Of a stretch of DNA of 64,000 bases, positions 44,262-52,381 are shown piece after piece (the stretch's first letter is position 1; each line of letters starts with the position of its first letter). Under the pieces are notes generated by a model. That model was not told where the DNA came from and made no database searches. It saw nothing but the letters and a program-made list of their open reading frames with translations. The stretch lies in assembly GCA_963837165.1 (NCBI GenBank), contig CAWIMD010000011.1, positions 1 to 64,000 on the forward strand, in the 5' to 3' direction. Source of the stretch: JAENWD01 sp963837165. GTDB taxonomy: Bacteria; Acidobacteriota; Vicinamibacteria; Vicinamibacterales; JAENWD01. The translations under genes and the position numbers were made by a program.

Positions 44262-46430
44262 CTAGCGGGTGATCGCGAACGCGGCCGTCCGAACCTCACG
44301 GCGTTCGCCGGCCGAGACCGTGACGCGAAGCTCGTAGCGGCCAGGCGGAATCGACGCAAGCGGCAGGCGGCCCAGCGCCAGCAGACGCCCGTCCTTGTCG
44401 GATCGACCGAGGTCGAGGGGCAGCGTGGCCAGGACGCGGCCCGCGCTCACGAGCTCCAGCGTGGCGGAGGGCGTGCCGCCGTCCGGCGAGACCACCATGG
44501 GCAGCGCGAAGGCAATCTCGGTCTCGCGGGCGCGGCTGATGGGCTCGCCGAAGTCGGGATACACGAACATGCCGTGCCAGGCGAGCGGGTTGTCGGCGAT
44601 CGCCTTGCCCTTCGGCGCGCGCTCGGTGTGCGACACGAGGAACAGATCGCCGACCACGGGCGCCGCCCCCTGGGGAACGGCGAGCTGCTGTCGGGCCACG
44701 CTCGCACGACCGCCCTCGTCGTCGCGAACGACCCACTCGACGGTGTGGGGACCCGGCGGCACGACCGCGGCGGCAAAGAACAGGATCTCGCCGCTCTTTG
44801 CCTTCGCCAGGTGCGACAGCTCGCCCGTCAGCTTGTAATGCGTGCTGCGCGTCGTCGCGACCTGCCCCGACGGCGACACCACGCGCGCGACGACGGTGGC
44901 CTGGCCCTCGTACCGTCCGGCGGCGTCATCCGTGTCGAACGTCAGAGCGCCGGCGTCGACAGCGGCCACGAGCGCGGAGGTGCCCGGCCGTCCGGGCATT
45001 GGCGTGCTGAGGGCGCGAAGGCGGAGTGGAAAAGCCATGGGCGGCGGCGATACCGTGAGCGCCGCCAGCGCAGGCTGCTCGTAGTCGCGCCTGTCCGTCC
45101 GTTCCACGGTGGGCACGGCGAGGTACCCCGATCGCGAACGCACCGTGACACCCGGCCGCCTGACCTTGACCTCGATCTTGCGGAACGAGCCGTCGAGCGC
45201 CGGGTTGGTGGATGAGTAGCCGAGCAGGTAGAAATAGCGACGATCCATGTTGACCTGGTGGAACGGCGTCGTCAGGTCGTTGCTGTCGCTGATGTAGCGG
45301 CCGCCCGTGGCCGACGCGAGCTCGGCGAGTCCGGCGGTGGAACCTCCCAGCAGCGCTTCGAGCATTCCCTCGCTGCGATCGCCGTACTGACCCCTCGAGA
45401 ACCCCATTGCGCCCGGGACGCCCGAGCCGGACGCGGCGGGGAGCCGACGTCCCATGGCCGCCTGCTGGCTCTGCACTCGCAGCCCCTGCGCGTCGAAGGT
45501 GTAGATGCTGACGTTGAGCCGGTTGGCCGCGTCTTCGAGCCGGTGCCACGAGTCGATCGTGTGATTGGTGATCGAGAGTCCTTCGGAGAACAGGACGACC
45601 GTCTTGCGGCCGTACAGGAGCCCCATCTGCTCGACCAGGCCGCGCAGGGCGTCAGCGCCGGCGAGGGCCTGCTGTTCGCTGTTGACGTAGCGCTCGACGT
45701 CGTCCATCCGCTGCAGCATGGCGGCCATCTGGACGGTGTCGTCGTGCGCGTTCGGATCGGGCGGCGGGACCGCCGACGCGGGCACGCCGCCATCTTCCGC
45801 GGCCAGCGTCGGAGAATTGTCGTCGCGCGCCACCAGCGCGTTCGTCAGCGCCCCGTTCTGGCGTCCCGCGACGGGCCGCGGCCGCTCGAGCGCCATCTTG
45901 AACGCACGGTCCAGCGCAATGGTGTCGTCCGTGAAGGGCACGAGGCGTTGCAGAGAGTGGTCGATTGAGAAGACCGCGGCGTAGTCGCCAGGCTGCATGT
46001 CCTGCAGCAGGGTCCGCGCGGCCTTCCAGGCCTCGTGGCGCGGCTGGTCTGACAGCCAGTCGAAGACGAGCGCAACGGCCGTCTGGCCCCGAACGGGCCG
46101 TTCGGGCGCAGCGGCAGGTGGCTGCTCAGTGCCGGCCCCGCTCGCAGGCGCCCGCCCAGCGGCCGTCACGGCCTCGGGCGACGCTGACGGGACGCTGCGA
46201 TCGAAGCTGATGATCCTCTGCCGGACACCGTCCTCGTAGACCTCGAAGTCCGCCTGCGAAAGGTCGGTGACCGGCTGCCCCTTCTTGTCGCGCACGATGA
46301 CGTCCACGCTGACGGCGGCGGTGGACGTGCCGAACTTCGGCCGGGAGGCCTGATCGCGACTCTGGCCGGACGGCTGGACGCCGGCGATGGCAACCAGCGC
46401 CGCAACCACGATGACACGCGCCGCTTTCAC
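44262..46430 (-). CDS. VWFA-related secreted protein (1)
   Basis: 722 residues, of the VWFA-related acidobacterial family. GTG 46430 gives a good signal peptide (KAARVIVVAALVAIAGVQPS). Then a beta domain (VSVDVIVRDKKGQPVTDLSQADFEVYEDG), a von Willebrand A-like domain (about 150-390, ALVFDWLSDQ and GRKTVVLFSEGLSI), in which the MIDAS DxSxS is not intact, and a C-terminal beta domain ending ELRVTVSAGERREVRT. Function is unknown and adhesion or signalling is often suggested. A longer frame to 46577 is just REP DNA translated and is not used. Confidence 0.82.
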   Translation of the reverse strand: MKAARVIVVAALVAIAGVQPSGQSRDQASRPKFGTSTAAVSVDVIVRDKKGQPVTDLSQADFEVYEDGVRQRIISFDRSVPSASPEAVTAAGRAPASGAGTEQPPAAAPERPVRGQTAVALVFDWLSDQPRHEAWKAARTLLQDMQPGDYAAVFSIDHSLQRLVPFTDDTIALDRAFKMALERPRPVAGRQNGALTNALVARDDNSPTLAAEDGGVPASAVPPPDPNAHDDTVQMAAMLQRMDDVERYVNSEQQALAGADALRGLVEQMGLLYGRKTVVLFSEGLSITNHTIDSWHRLEDAANRLNVSIYTFDAQGLRVQSQQAAMGRRLPAASGSGVPGAMGFSRGQYGDRSEGMLEALLGGSTAGLAELASATGGRYISDSNDLTTPFHQVNMDRRYFYLLGYSSTNPALDGSFRKIEVKVRRPGVTVRSRSGYLAVPTVERTDRRDYEQPALAALTVSPPPMAFPLRLRALSTPMPGRPGTSALVAAVDAGALTFDTDDAAGRYEGQATVVARVVSPSGQVATTRSTHYKLTGELSHLAKAKSGEILFFAAAVVPPGPHTVEWVVRDDEGGRASVARQQLAVPQGAAPVVGDLFLVSHTERAPKGKAIADNPLAWHGMFVYPDFGEPISRARETEIAFALPMVVSPDGGTPSATLELVSAGRVLATLPLDLGRSDKDGRLLALGRLPLASIPPGRYELRVTVSAGERREVRTAAFAITR

Positions 46431-46484
46431 GCGTTGCACCCCATGGACATGTTGCACCCTATGGATATGTCTGTCCGCGCGCCC

Positions 46485-46656
46485 GTTGGCAGGCCTGAAG
46501 GCCTGCGCTACATCAGGTCTGCCCGCGCACCCGTTGGCAGGCCTGAAGGCCTGCGCTACATCGGTCTGCCCGGGCACCTGTTGGCAGGCCTGAAGGCCTG
46601 CGCTACATCAGTCTGGCCGCGCACCCGTTGGCAGGCCTGAAGGCCTGCGCTACTCC
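46485..46656. repeat. Four tandem REP units
   Basis: Units of 47-48 bp, starting 46485, 46533, 46580 and 46627 (the last cut short), each with the palindrome GCAGGCCTGAAGGCCTGC followed by GCTACATC and a GC-rich tail. The fourth overlaps the last codon of the VWFA gene at 46650: the TAG stop is formed by the repeat's CTAC. A single unit occurs at 24484-24512 in reverse. The structure is contiguous, with no unique spacers. Confidence 0.9.
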
Positions 46657-48872
46657 AGCACGGTCAACGCGGCCTTACGGCTCTGCGCGTGCTCCCCTGT
46701 CCCAATCGTGACCTGCAGATCGTAGCGCCCCGGCGGAATGGCGTCGATCGGCACGCGCCCCACGGCCAGCAGCCGGCCCTCCGCGTCCGGCGGCATCAGC
46801 GGCAGCGGGACCGACGACACGGTGGCGTCGCCGGCCAGCAGCGTCAGCGTGGCGCCGGGCAGGGGCGCCGCCGGATCCAGCAGCAGCGAGATCGCGAAAT
46901 TGATCTCCTTCCGATCCGCCTTCCGCACCGTGGGCTCGAACGCCGGGATCAATACCAGGCTGCCGGCGACGAGCGGATTGCCGGGCGTGGACTCGCCCGG
47001 GGCGACCGGCTCGCCGTGGTCCACCAGGATCAGATCGCCCACGACCGGACGGGTCGCCGGCGGGATCGTCACCGTCGTCCGGACGACGGCGTCGCGGTGC
47101 GCGGGGCCGTCGTGCACGGCAATGCCGACCGCGTGCGTGCCGGGCGCGAGCCGCGGCGTCCGGAAGAAGAGAATCCGCCTGCTGCGGGTCTCCGCGACGT
47201 GGTCGAGGTCGCCCGTGAGGTTGTACTGCTCACTGAGCTTGCGCGGCAGCTCGCCGTTCGCGCCCGCGATGTGCGCCAGGATCACGACCTCGCCGGTGTA
47301 CCGCCTGGTGTCGGAGTTCGTCTCGAACGACAGGCTGCTGCCCGGCACGTTCACGACAATCGCGCTGAGATCGGGTCGCCCCGGCATCGGGACGCTGTAG
47401 GCGGCCGCATCCACGTGGATGTCGTGCGGCGTCGGCGTGCGGTCGAGCGCAGCGAGCGCGGGCGCCTCGTAGGCGAGCACGGGGCCGGCATCGGACGCCG
47501 GCACCGCGCGATAGCCGCTGCGTGCGCGCACCACCAGGTGCAGGTCCTTCACCATGACCGCGATCTTGCGGAACCTGCCGTCCTCGACCGGGTTCGTGGA
47601 CGAGTAGCTGAGCAGGTAGTAGTTGCGGCGGTCCTCGTCGATCTTCCTGATGCCGCGCGCCAGGTCATTGGTGTTGTTGATCAGCAGCCCGCCGGTCTGC
47701 GACGCGAGAATGCCGAGCGAGACGGCCGGATCCAGCGTCAGCGCGCGCTCGTTCTCCTCGAGCGCTTCGGTGTACTTGTTGAACAAGCTGTCGCGCCCGA
47801 TATCGCCCAAGCCTATGGCGCCAATCTGCCCGACCGTGCGCGAGGTTTCCTGCTGCTTGCTCTGGACCCGCAGGCCGGCGGCATCGATCGAGTAGACCGT
47901 CACGTTGAGGCGGTTGGCGTTGTCGATGATCGCGCGGTACTTCGGCTGAACCGACGGCGGGATCGTCAGGGCCTCGCAGAAGTAGATGAGCGCTTTGCGG
48001 CCGGGGACCTCGCCGAGGGAATCCACGAGCGCCAGCAATGCGTTCATCGACGCCTGGCCCTGCATCTCGTACTGCATGTCGCGATAGCTGCGGTCCATGC
48101 GCAAGAGCATTCTCAAAAGCCCACCCGTCAACCAGCCCTCGCCCCTCCCCTTGTCCCCGGCAGTAGGATCCGCCCCCAGGGCTCCCGAGGAACGCCCTTT
48201 CTCCTCGGCTGGCGCCACCCACGGAACGTCTGGAGAGGAGTAGTACTGCTCCAGGAGCGGATTCTTCTGCACGGCCAGGTTCGTCGTCGCCGTCCTGGCA
48301 ACCCGCTCCACCGCCGCCTCGACTTTCGCGCGATCCGTCGTGTACGGCAGCACGACGCCGAGCGCCTGGTCGACGATGAAGACGCCGGCGAGCTCGTCCG
48401 GCTGCTTGTCCTGAACGAACTGCTTCGCCGCCTGATAGGCGAGCATGCGGCCGTCCGGAGACAGCCGGTCGAAGGCCAGCGCGACGACGCTCGGCCCGCG
48501 GTCGTCCAGCGCGCGGGTCGTCGTGCCGGACTGGCGTCCCGAAGGCTCGGTGGTCAACCCTGCCGCACGCGCGGCGTCCGCCTCGGTGCCATCGGGATTG
48601 GGCTGGTGGCGCGCGAAGGTGAGGATCGTCTGCGGGACGCCGTCCTCGAAGACCTGGAAATCACTCTGCGTCAGGTCCGTGACGGGACGGCCACTGCGAT
48701 CGGTCACCGAGACATCGACGAGGACCGCCTCGGTGCGCGTCCCGAACCGCGCCTGCTCATCGGCGGATGCCTGCTGAGGTGCCCGAGCCGCCGCAAGCGC
48801 TACCGCGGCTGTTCCGACGCCGATGAACAGAGCTGCTGCCGACCGAACGGAGTAGGAGCTCGGCTGGGTCAT
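46650..48872 (-). CDS. VWFA-related secreted protein (2)
   Basis: 740 residues, signal peptide (AAALFIGVGTAAVALAAARA). Same architecture as gene (1): TEAVLVDVSVTDRSGRPVTD beta domain, VWA-like domain with VVALAFDRLSPDGRML, a Gly-rich insertion (SSGALGADPTAGDKGRGEG), PGRKALIYFCEALTI and an A-kinase-like tail. It is very similar to gene (3) at 49152, indicating a tandem duplication. The typical final ending is EHAQSRKAALTVLE. The stop TAG is contributed by the REP array. Confidence 0.84.
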   Translation of the reverse strand: MTQPSSYSVRSAAALFIGVGTAAVALAAARAPQQASADEQARFGTRTEAVLVDVSVTDRSGRPVTDLTQSDFQVFEDGVPQTILTFARHQPNPDGTEADAARAAGLTTEPSGRQSGTTTRALDDRGPSVVALAFDRLSPDGRMLAYQAAKQFVQDKQPDELAGVFIVDQALGVVLPYTTDRAKVEAAVERVARTATTNLAVQKNPLLEQYYSSPDVPWVAPAEEKGRSSGALGADPTAGDKGRGEGWLTGGLLRMLLRMDRSYRDMQYEMQGQASMNALLALVDSLGEVPGRKALIYFCEALTIPPSVQPKYRAIIDNANRLNVTVYSIDAAGLRVQSKQQETSRTVGQIGAIGLGDIGRDSLFNKYTEALEENERALTLDPAVSLGILASQTGGLLINNTNDLARGIRKIDEDRRNYYLLSYSSTNPVEDGRFRKIAVMVKDLHLVVRARSGYRAVPASDAGPVLAYEAPALAALDRTPTPHDIHVDAAAYSVPMPGRPDLSAIVVNVPGSSLSFETNSDTRRYTGEVVILAHIAGANGELPRKLSEQYNLTGDLDHVAETRSRRILFFRTPRLAPGTHAVGIAVHDGPAHRDAVVRTTVTIPPATRPVVGDLILVDHGEPVAPGESTPGNPLVAGSLVLIPAFEPTVRKADRKEINFAISLLLDPAAPLPGATLTLLAGDATVSSVPLPLMPPDAEGRLLAVGRVPIDAIPPGRYDLQVTIGTGEHAQSRKAALTVLE

Positions 48873-48965
48873 GGCAGACAGACGAACGTCGCGGCAGGCC
48901 TGGCAACGCCGACGATACTCCCGTGCGTGGCGTCACGCAAGGGACCCGTGGGGTGCGACTAACTC

Positions 48966-49137
48966 GTCAACTCCCAACTCCCAACTCCCAACTCCCAAAC
49001 GCCCAACTCCCAACTCCCAAACGCCCAACTCCCAAATGCGAGCCTCCCAATTCCCCGAATGTCCGACTCCCGCGGTTCCGCGGAGAATCGTTCGGAAACG
49101 TGTCCCTTGGGAGTTGGGAGTTGGAGATTGGAGGTTG
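48966..49137. repeat. Inverted CAACTCC-repeat element, copy 2
   Basis: A left array of CAACTCC units, some as CCAAACGC (48966-49050), a centre, and right arm GGGAGTTGGGAGTTGGAGAT with TGGAGGTTG (49109-49137). The right arm is nearly identical to that of copy 1 (35457-35485) including the trailing GATTTTCTCTC-like tail. Left arms differ in unit number, so they behave as a variable-number repeat. Located between VWFA genes (2) and (3). Confidence 0.82.
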
Positions 49138-49151
49138 ATCTTCTCTCGCTC

Positions 49152-51383
49152 TCACGGAGCGATGGTCAGCGCGGCCTTCCGCGTCTGCGCGTGCTCGGCC
49201 GTCCCAATCGTCAGCTGCAGATCGTATCGGCCAGGCGGAATGGCATCGATCGGCACTCGCCCCACGGCCAGCAGCCGGCCCTCCGCGTCCGGCGGCGTCA
49301 GCGGCAGCGGCACAGACGACACGGGCGAGTCGCCGGCCAGCAGCGTCAGCGTCGCGTCGGGCAGGGGCACCGCTGGATCCAGCAGCAGCGAGACCGCGAA
49401 ATTGACTTCCTTCCGATCCGCCTTCCGCACCGTGGGCTCGAACGCGGGGATCAGCACCAGGTCGCCGGCAAGGAGCGGGTTGCCCGGCGTGGATTCGCCG
49501 GGGGCGACCGGCTCCCCGTGGTCCACGAGGATCAGGTCTCCCACGACCGGACGCGTGGCCTCCGGAATCGTCACCGTCGTCCGGACGACGGCGTCGCGGT
49601 GCGCGGGGCCGTCGTGGACGGCGATGCCGACCGCGTGCGTGCCGGGCGACAGTTGCGGCGTGCGGAAGAAGAGGATCCGCTTGCTCCGGGTGGCCGCCAG
49701 GTGATCGAGGTCGCCGGCCAGGTTGTACTGCTGACTGAGCTTGCGCGGCAGCTCCCCCTTCGCACCCGCCACGTGCGCCAGGACGACCACCTCGCCCGTG
49801 TACCGCTTCGTTTCCGCGTTGGTCATGAACGACAGACTGCTGCCGGGGACGTTCACCAGGATCGCGCTCAGGCCGGGCCGTCCGGGCATCGGCGTGCTGT
49901 AGGCGCCGACCTCCACCTGGATGTCCTTCGGCGCCGGTGTGGCGTCGAGCGCGACCAGCGCCGGCGCCTCGTAGGCGAGCACCGGACCCGCGTCCGAGGC
50001 CGGCACGGCGCGATACCCGCTGCGTGCGCGGACCTCGACGTGCGGGCGATTGACGATGACGGAGATTTTGCGGAACGAGCCGTCCTCGATCGGATTGGTT
50101 GGCGAGTAGCTGAGCAGGTAGTAGTTCCGGCGGTCGGTATCGATCGTCCGGATGCCTCGAGACAGGTCGTTGGTGTTGTTGATCAGCAGCCCGCCCGTCT
50201 GTGACGCGAGAATGCCGAGCGACACCGCGGGGTCGAGCGTGAGGGCGCGCTCGTTCTCCTCGAGCGCCTCGCTGTACTTCGCGGTCATGTTGTCGCGCTT
50301 GATGTCGCCGATGCCCATCGCGCCGATCTGCTGGACCGTGCGTGCCGTTTCGGCCTGCTTGCTCTGGACGCGGAGGCCGGCGGCGTCGATGGAATAGACC
50401 GTGACGTTCAGCCGGTTGGCGTTGTCGATGATGGCGCGATATTTCGGCTGGACCGAGGGCGGGATCGTCAGCCCTTCGCAGAAGTAGAGGACGGCCTTGC
50501 GGCCGTCGAGCGCGCCCAGCGAATCGACGAGCGCCAGCAGCGCGTTCATCGACGCCTGCCCCTGCATCTCGTACTGCATGTCCGCGTAGCTGCGATCCAT
50601 GCGGAGGAGCGCCTTGACGATCTGCGCCTCGGCAAGTCGCGCCCCGTCGGCGCCGCGAGCGCCTTCCGCGCCGTTCTCGATCTTGGCGACGGGATCCACC
50701 CAGGGCTGGTCGCCGGAACTCCGACCCGCCTCTTCCGCGCCGGCGACCCAGGGCACGTCCGGCGACGAGTAGTACTGTGCCAGCTCCGGGTTGCGCTCGC
50801 TCCTGGCGAGCCGCGTCGTGGCCATGGTGGCCGCGCGATCGATGGCCTTCCGGAGCGTTGCGGAGTCGCTGGTGTACGGCGACAGGACCCCGAGCGCCTG
50901 ATCGACGATGAACACCCCGGCCAGCTCGTCGGGCTGCTTGTCCTCGACGAACTGCTTCGCAGCCTGATAGGCGAGCATTCGGCCTTCCTGGGACAGCCGA
51001 TCGAAGGCCAGCGCGACGACGCCGGGACCGCGCGCGGCGGGGCCACCGGCTGATGTGGCGGAGGCGCCGGCAGGAGCCGAGAGCAGCCCTGCCGCACGGG
51101 CGGCGTCCGCCTCCGCGGCATCCGGGTGGGGCTGATGGTGGGCGAAGGTCAGAATCGTCTGCGGCTCGCCGTCCTCGAAGACCTGGAAGTCGCTCTGCTG
51201 GAGGTCTTTGATCGGGCGGCCTTTGCCGTCGGTGACCGAGACGTCCACGAGGACCGCCTCGGTCCGCACGCCGAAGCGCGCGTGGTCGTCCGGCGCCGCC
51301 TGCTGCCGGGCCGCGACGTGGAGACCCGCAGGCGCGAGCACGATCGCAAGTGCGACGAACAGTCCGGAAGGCGTGCGGCTCAT
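49152..51383 (-). CDS. VWFA-related secreted protein (3)
   Basis: 743 residues, signal peptide LFVALAIVLAPAGLHVAA. It is a close paralogue of gene (2): the first 90 and last 250 residues align almost throughout (RFGVRTEAVLVDVSVTDGKG, TRPVVGDLILVDHGEPVAPG), while the mid-region insertion differs (PWVDPVAKIENGAEGARGAD). ATG 51383 is selected as it gives the signal peptide. An upstream extension to 51629 overlaps the next gene. Function unknown, secreted. Confidence 0.84.
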   Translation of the reverse strand: MSRTPSGLFVALAIVLAPAGLHVAARQQAAPDDHARFGVRTEAVLVDVSVTDGKGRPIKDLQQSDFQVFEDGEPQTILTFAHHQPHPDAAEADAARAAGLLSAPAGASATSAGGPAARGPGVVALAFDRLSQEGRMLAYQAAKQFVEDKQPDELAGVFIVDQALGVLSPYTSDSATLRKAIDRAATMATTRLARSERNPELAQYYSSPDVPWVAGAEEAGRSSGDQPWVDPVAKIENGAEGARGADGARLAEAQIVKALLRMDRSYADMQYEMQGQASMNALLALVDSLGALDGRKAVLYFCEGLTIPPSVQPKYRAIIDNANRLNVTVYSIDAAGLRVQSKQAETARTVQQIGAMGIGDIKRDNMTAKYSEALEENERALTLDPAVSLGILASQTGGLLINNTNDLSRGIRTIDTDRRNYYLLSYSPTNPIEDGSFRKISVIVNRPHVEVRARSGYRAVPASDAGPVLAYEAPALVALDATPAPKDIQVEVGAYSTPMPGRPGLSAILVNVPGSSLSFMTNAETKRYTGEVVVLAHVAGAKGELPRKLSQQYNLAGDLDHLAATRSKRILFFRTPQLSPGTHAVGIAVHDGPAHRDAVVRTTVTIPEATRPVVGDLILVDHGEPVAPGESTPGNPLLAGDLVLIPAFEPTVRKADRKEVNFAVSLLLDPAVPLPDATLTLLAGDSPVSSVPLPLTPPDAEGRLLAVGRVPIDAIPPGRYDLQLTIGTAEHAQTRKAALTIAP

Positions 51384-51459
51384 GCGTTGACCGTCGGAGT
51401 CGGGGCGGGCTGGCGTCTCGAACATATACCCCTGCCCCCGCCAGCGCAAGAATGCGCCG

Positions 51460-52374
51460 TCAGCCCACCACGGTGAGCGGCGTCTTCCTGACGGACGCCC
51501 CGGGGCCAGTGCCGACGGTGATCTGGAGCTCGTAGGTTCCAGCCGGCACCTTGTCGAGCGGCACGCGGCCCACCGCCATGTACTTCCCGGTCGCGTCAGC
51601 CGTACCGAGCGGCAGCGGGACCGAGGCAATCGACTGTCCGTTCTGCAGCAGGGAGAGCGTCGCCCCCGGAGCCTCGGCCCCCGGCGCCACCACGACGGGC
51701 AGGATGAAGTTCAGCGCCCGCTGCACCATCCGGTTGACGCCCGCGTCGTACGCCGGGTGCAGGAGCACGCCGCCGACGATGAAGGGGTTCGAGGCGTCCT
51801 GGGCCTGGTCGGCCGGCAGCCGCTCGGCGTGATCCACGATCATCAGGCTGCCAACGACCGGCGGGGTCGGCTCTCGCACGTCGTACGGCACCTTCACGAC
51901 GCTCGCCCGCTCGCCGATCTGGTCGTAGACCGCGACCTGGACCTGATACGCGCCGGGCGCCAGGTCGAGCACCTGGGTGGATTCGATCGGCTTCGCGGTG
52001 GTCGACCTCGCATCCGCCATCAGGCCACGAAAGGGAATGACCTCGGCGAGCGCGCGGGCGACCCGCCCCGCCGTGTCGACGAACTGGACGGCGATGACTG
52101 CACCAGCGGTGAACATGCCGGTTTTCGGATTCCCGTGCGTCTCGAGCGAGTCTCCCGCCAGGCGGATGAACACGGCCGTCTGGTTCAAGTGGCCGGGAAC
52201 GGGAACGGCGACCGGGTTCACCTCGACGGCGAACGCATTCGGCGGCGTGCTCTGGGCCAGTGCGGCGAGCGCCGGCCGGGCCTCGGCCGGCGAGGCGGGC
52301 TGATGCGCCTGTGGCGAAACGCCCGGGAGCGCGGCCAGCGCGGCGAGTGCGAGGAGGAGTCCGATCAGCGGCAT
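51460..52374 (-). CDS. Secreted C-terminal-domain-only relative of the VWFA proteins
   Basis: 304 residues with a signal peptide. It lacks the VWA domain but shares with genes (1)-(3) the C-terminal block: PVVGSLMIVDHAERLPADQAQD, GVLLHPAYDAGVNRMVQRALNF, and the ending VGRVPLDKVPAGTYELQITVG (compare VGRVPIDAIPPGRYDLQVTIG). So it is a stand-alone version of that beta domain. ATG 52374 is the start, 8 bp from the upstream M61 stop. Function unknown. Confidence 0.75.
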   Translation of the reverse strand: MPLIGLLLALAALAALPGVSPQAHQPASPAEARPALAALAQSTPPNAFAVEVNPVAVPVPGHLNQTAVFIRLAGDSLETHGNPKTGMFTAGAVIAVQFVDTAGRVARALAEVIPFRGLMADARSTTAKPIESTQVLDLAPGAYQVQVAVYDQIGERASVVKVPYDVREPTPPVVGSLMIVDHAERLPADQAQDASNPFIVGGVLLHPAYDAGVNRMVQRALNFILPVVVAPGAEAPGATLSLLQNGQSIASVPLPLGTADATGKYMAVGRVPLDKVPAGTYELQITVGTGPGASVRKTPLTVVG

Positions 52375-52381
52375 GGGGGTC

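Noticed and set aside
46431..46577. N-terminal extension of the VWFA gene reading DVAQAFRPANG repeats
   Set aside because: It is only the translation of the REP units; the signal peptide starts at GTG 46430.
46485..46656. CRISPR-like array of 47-48 bp units
   Set aside because: Units are contiguous with no unique spacers, are palindromic and have a single relative at 24484. No cas gene is present.
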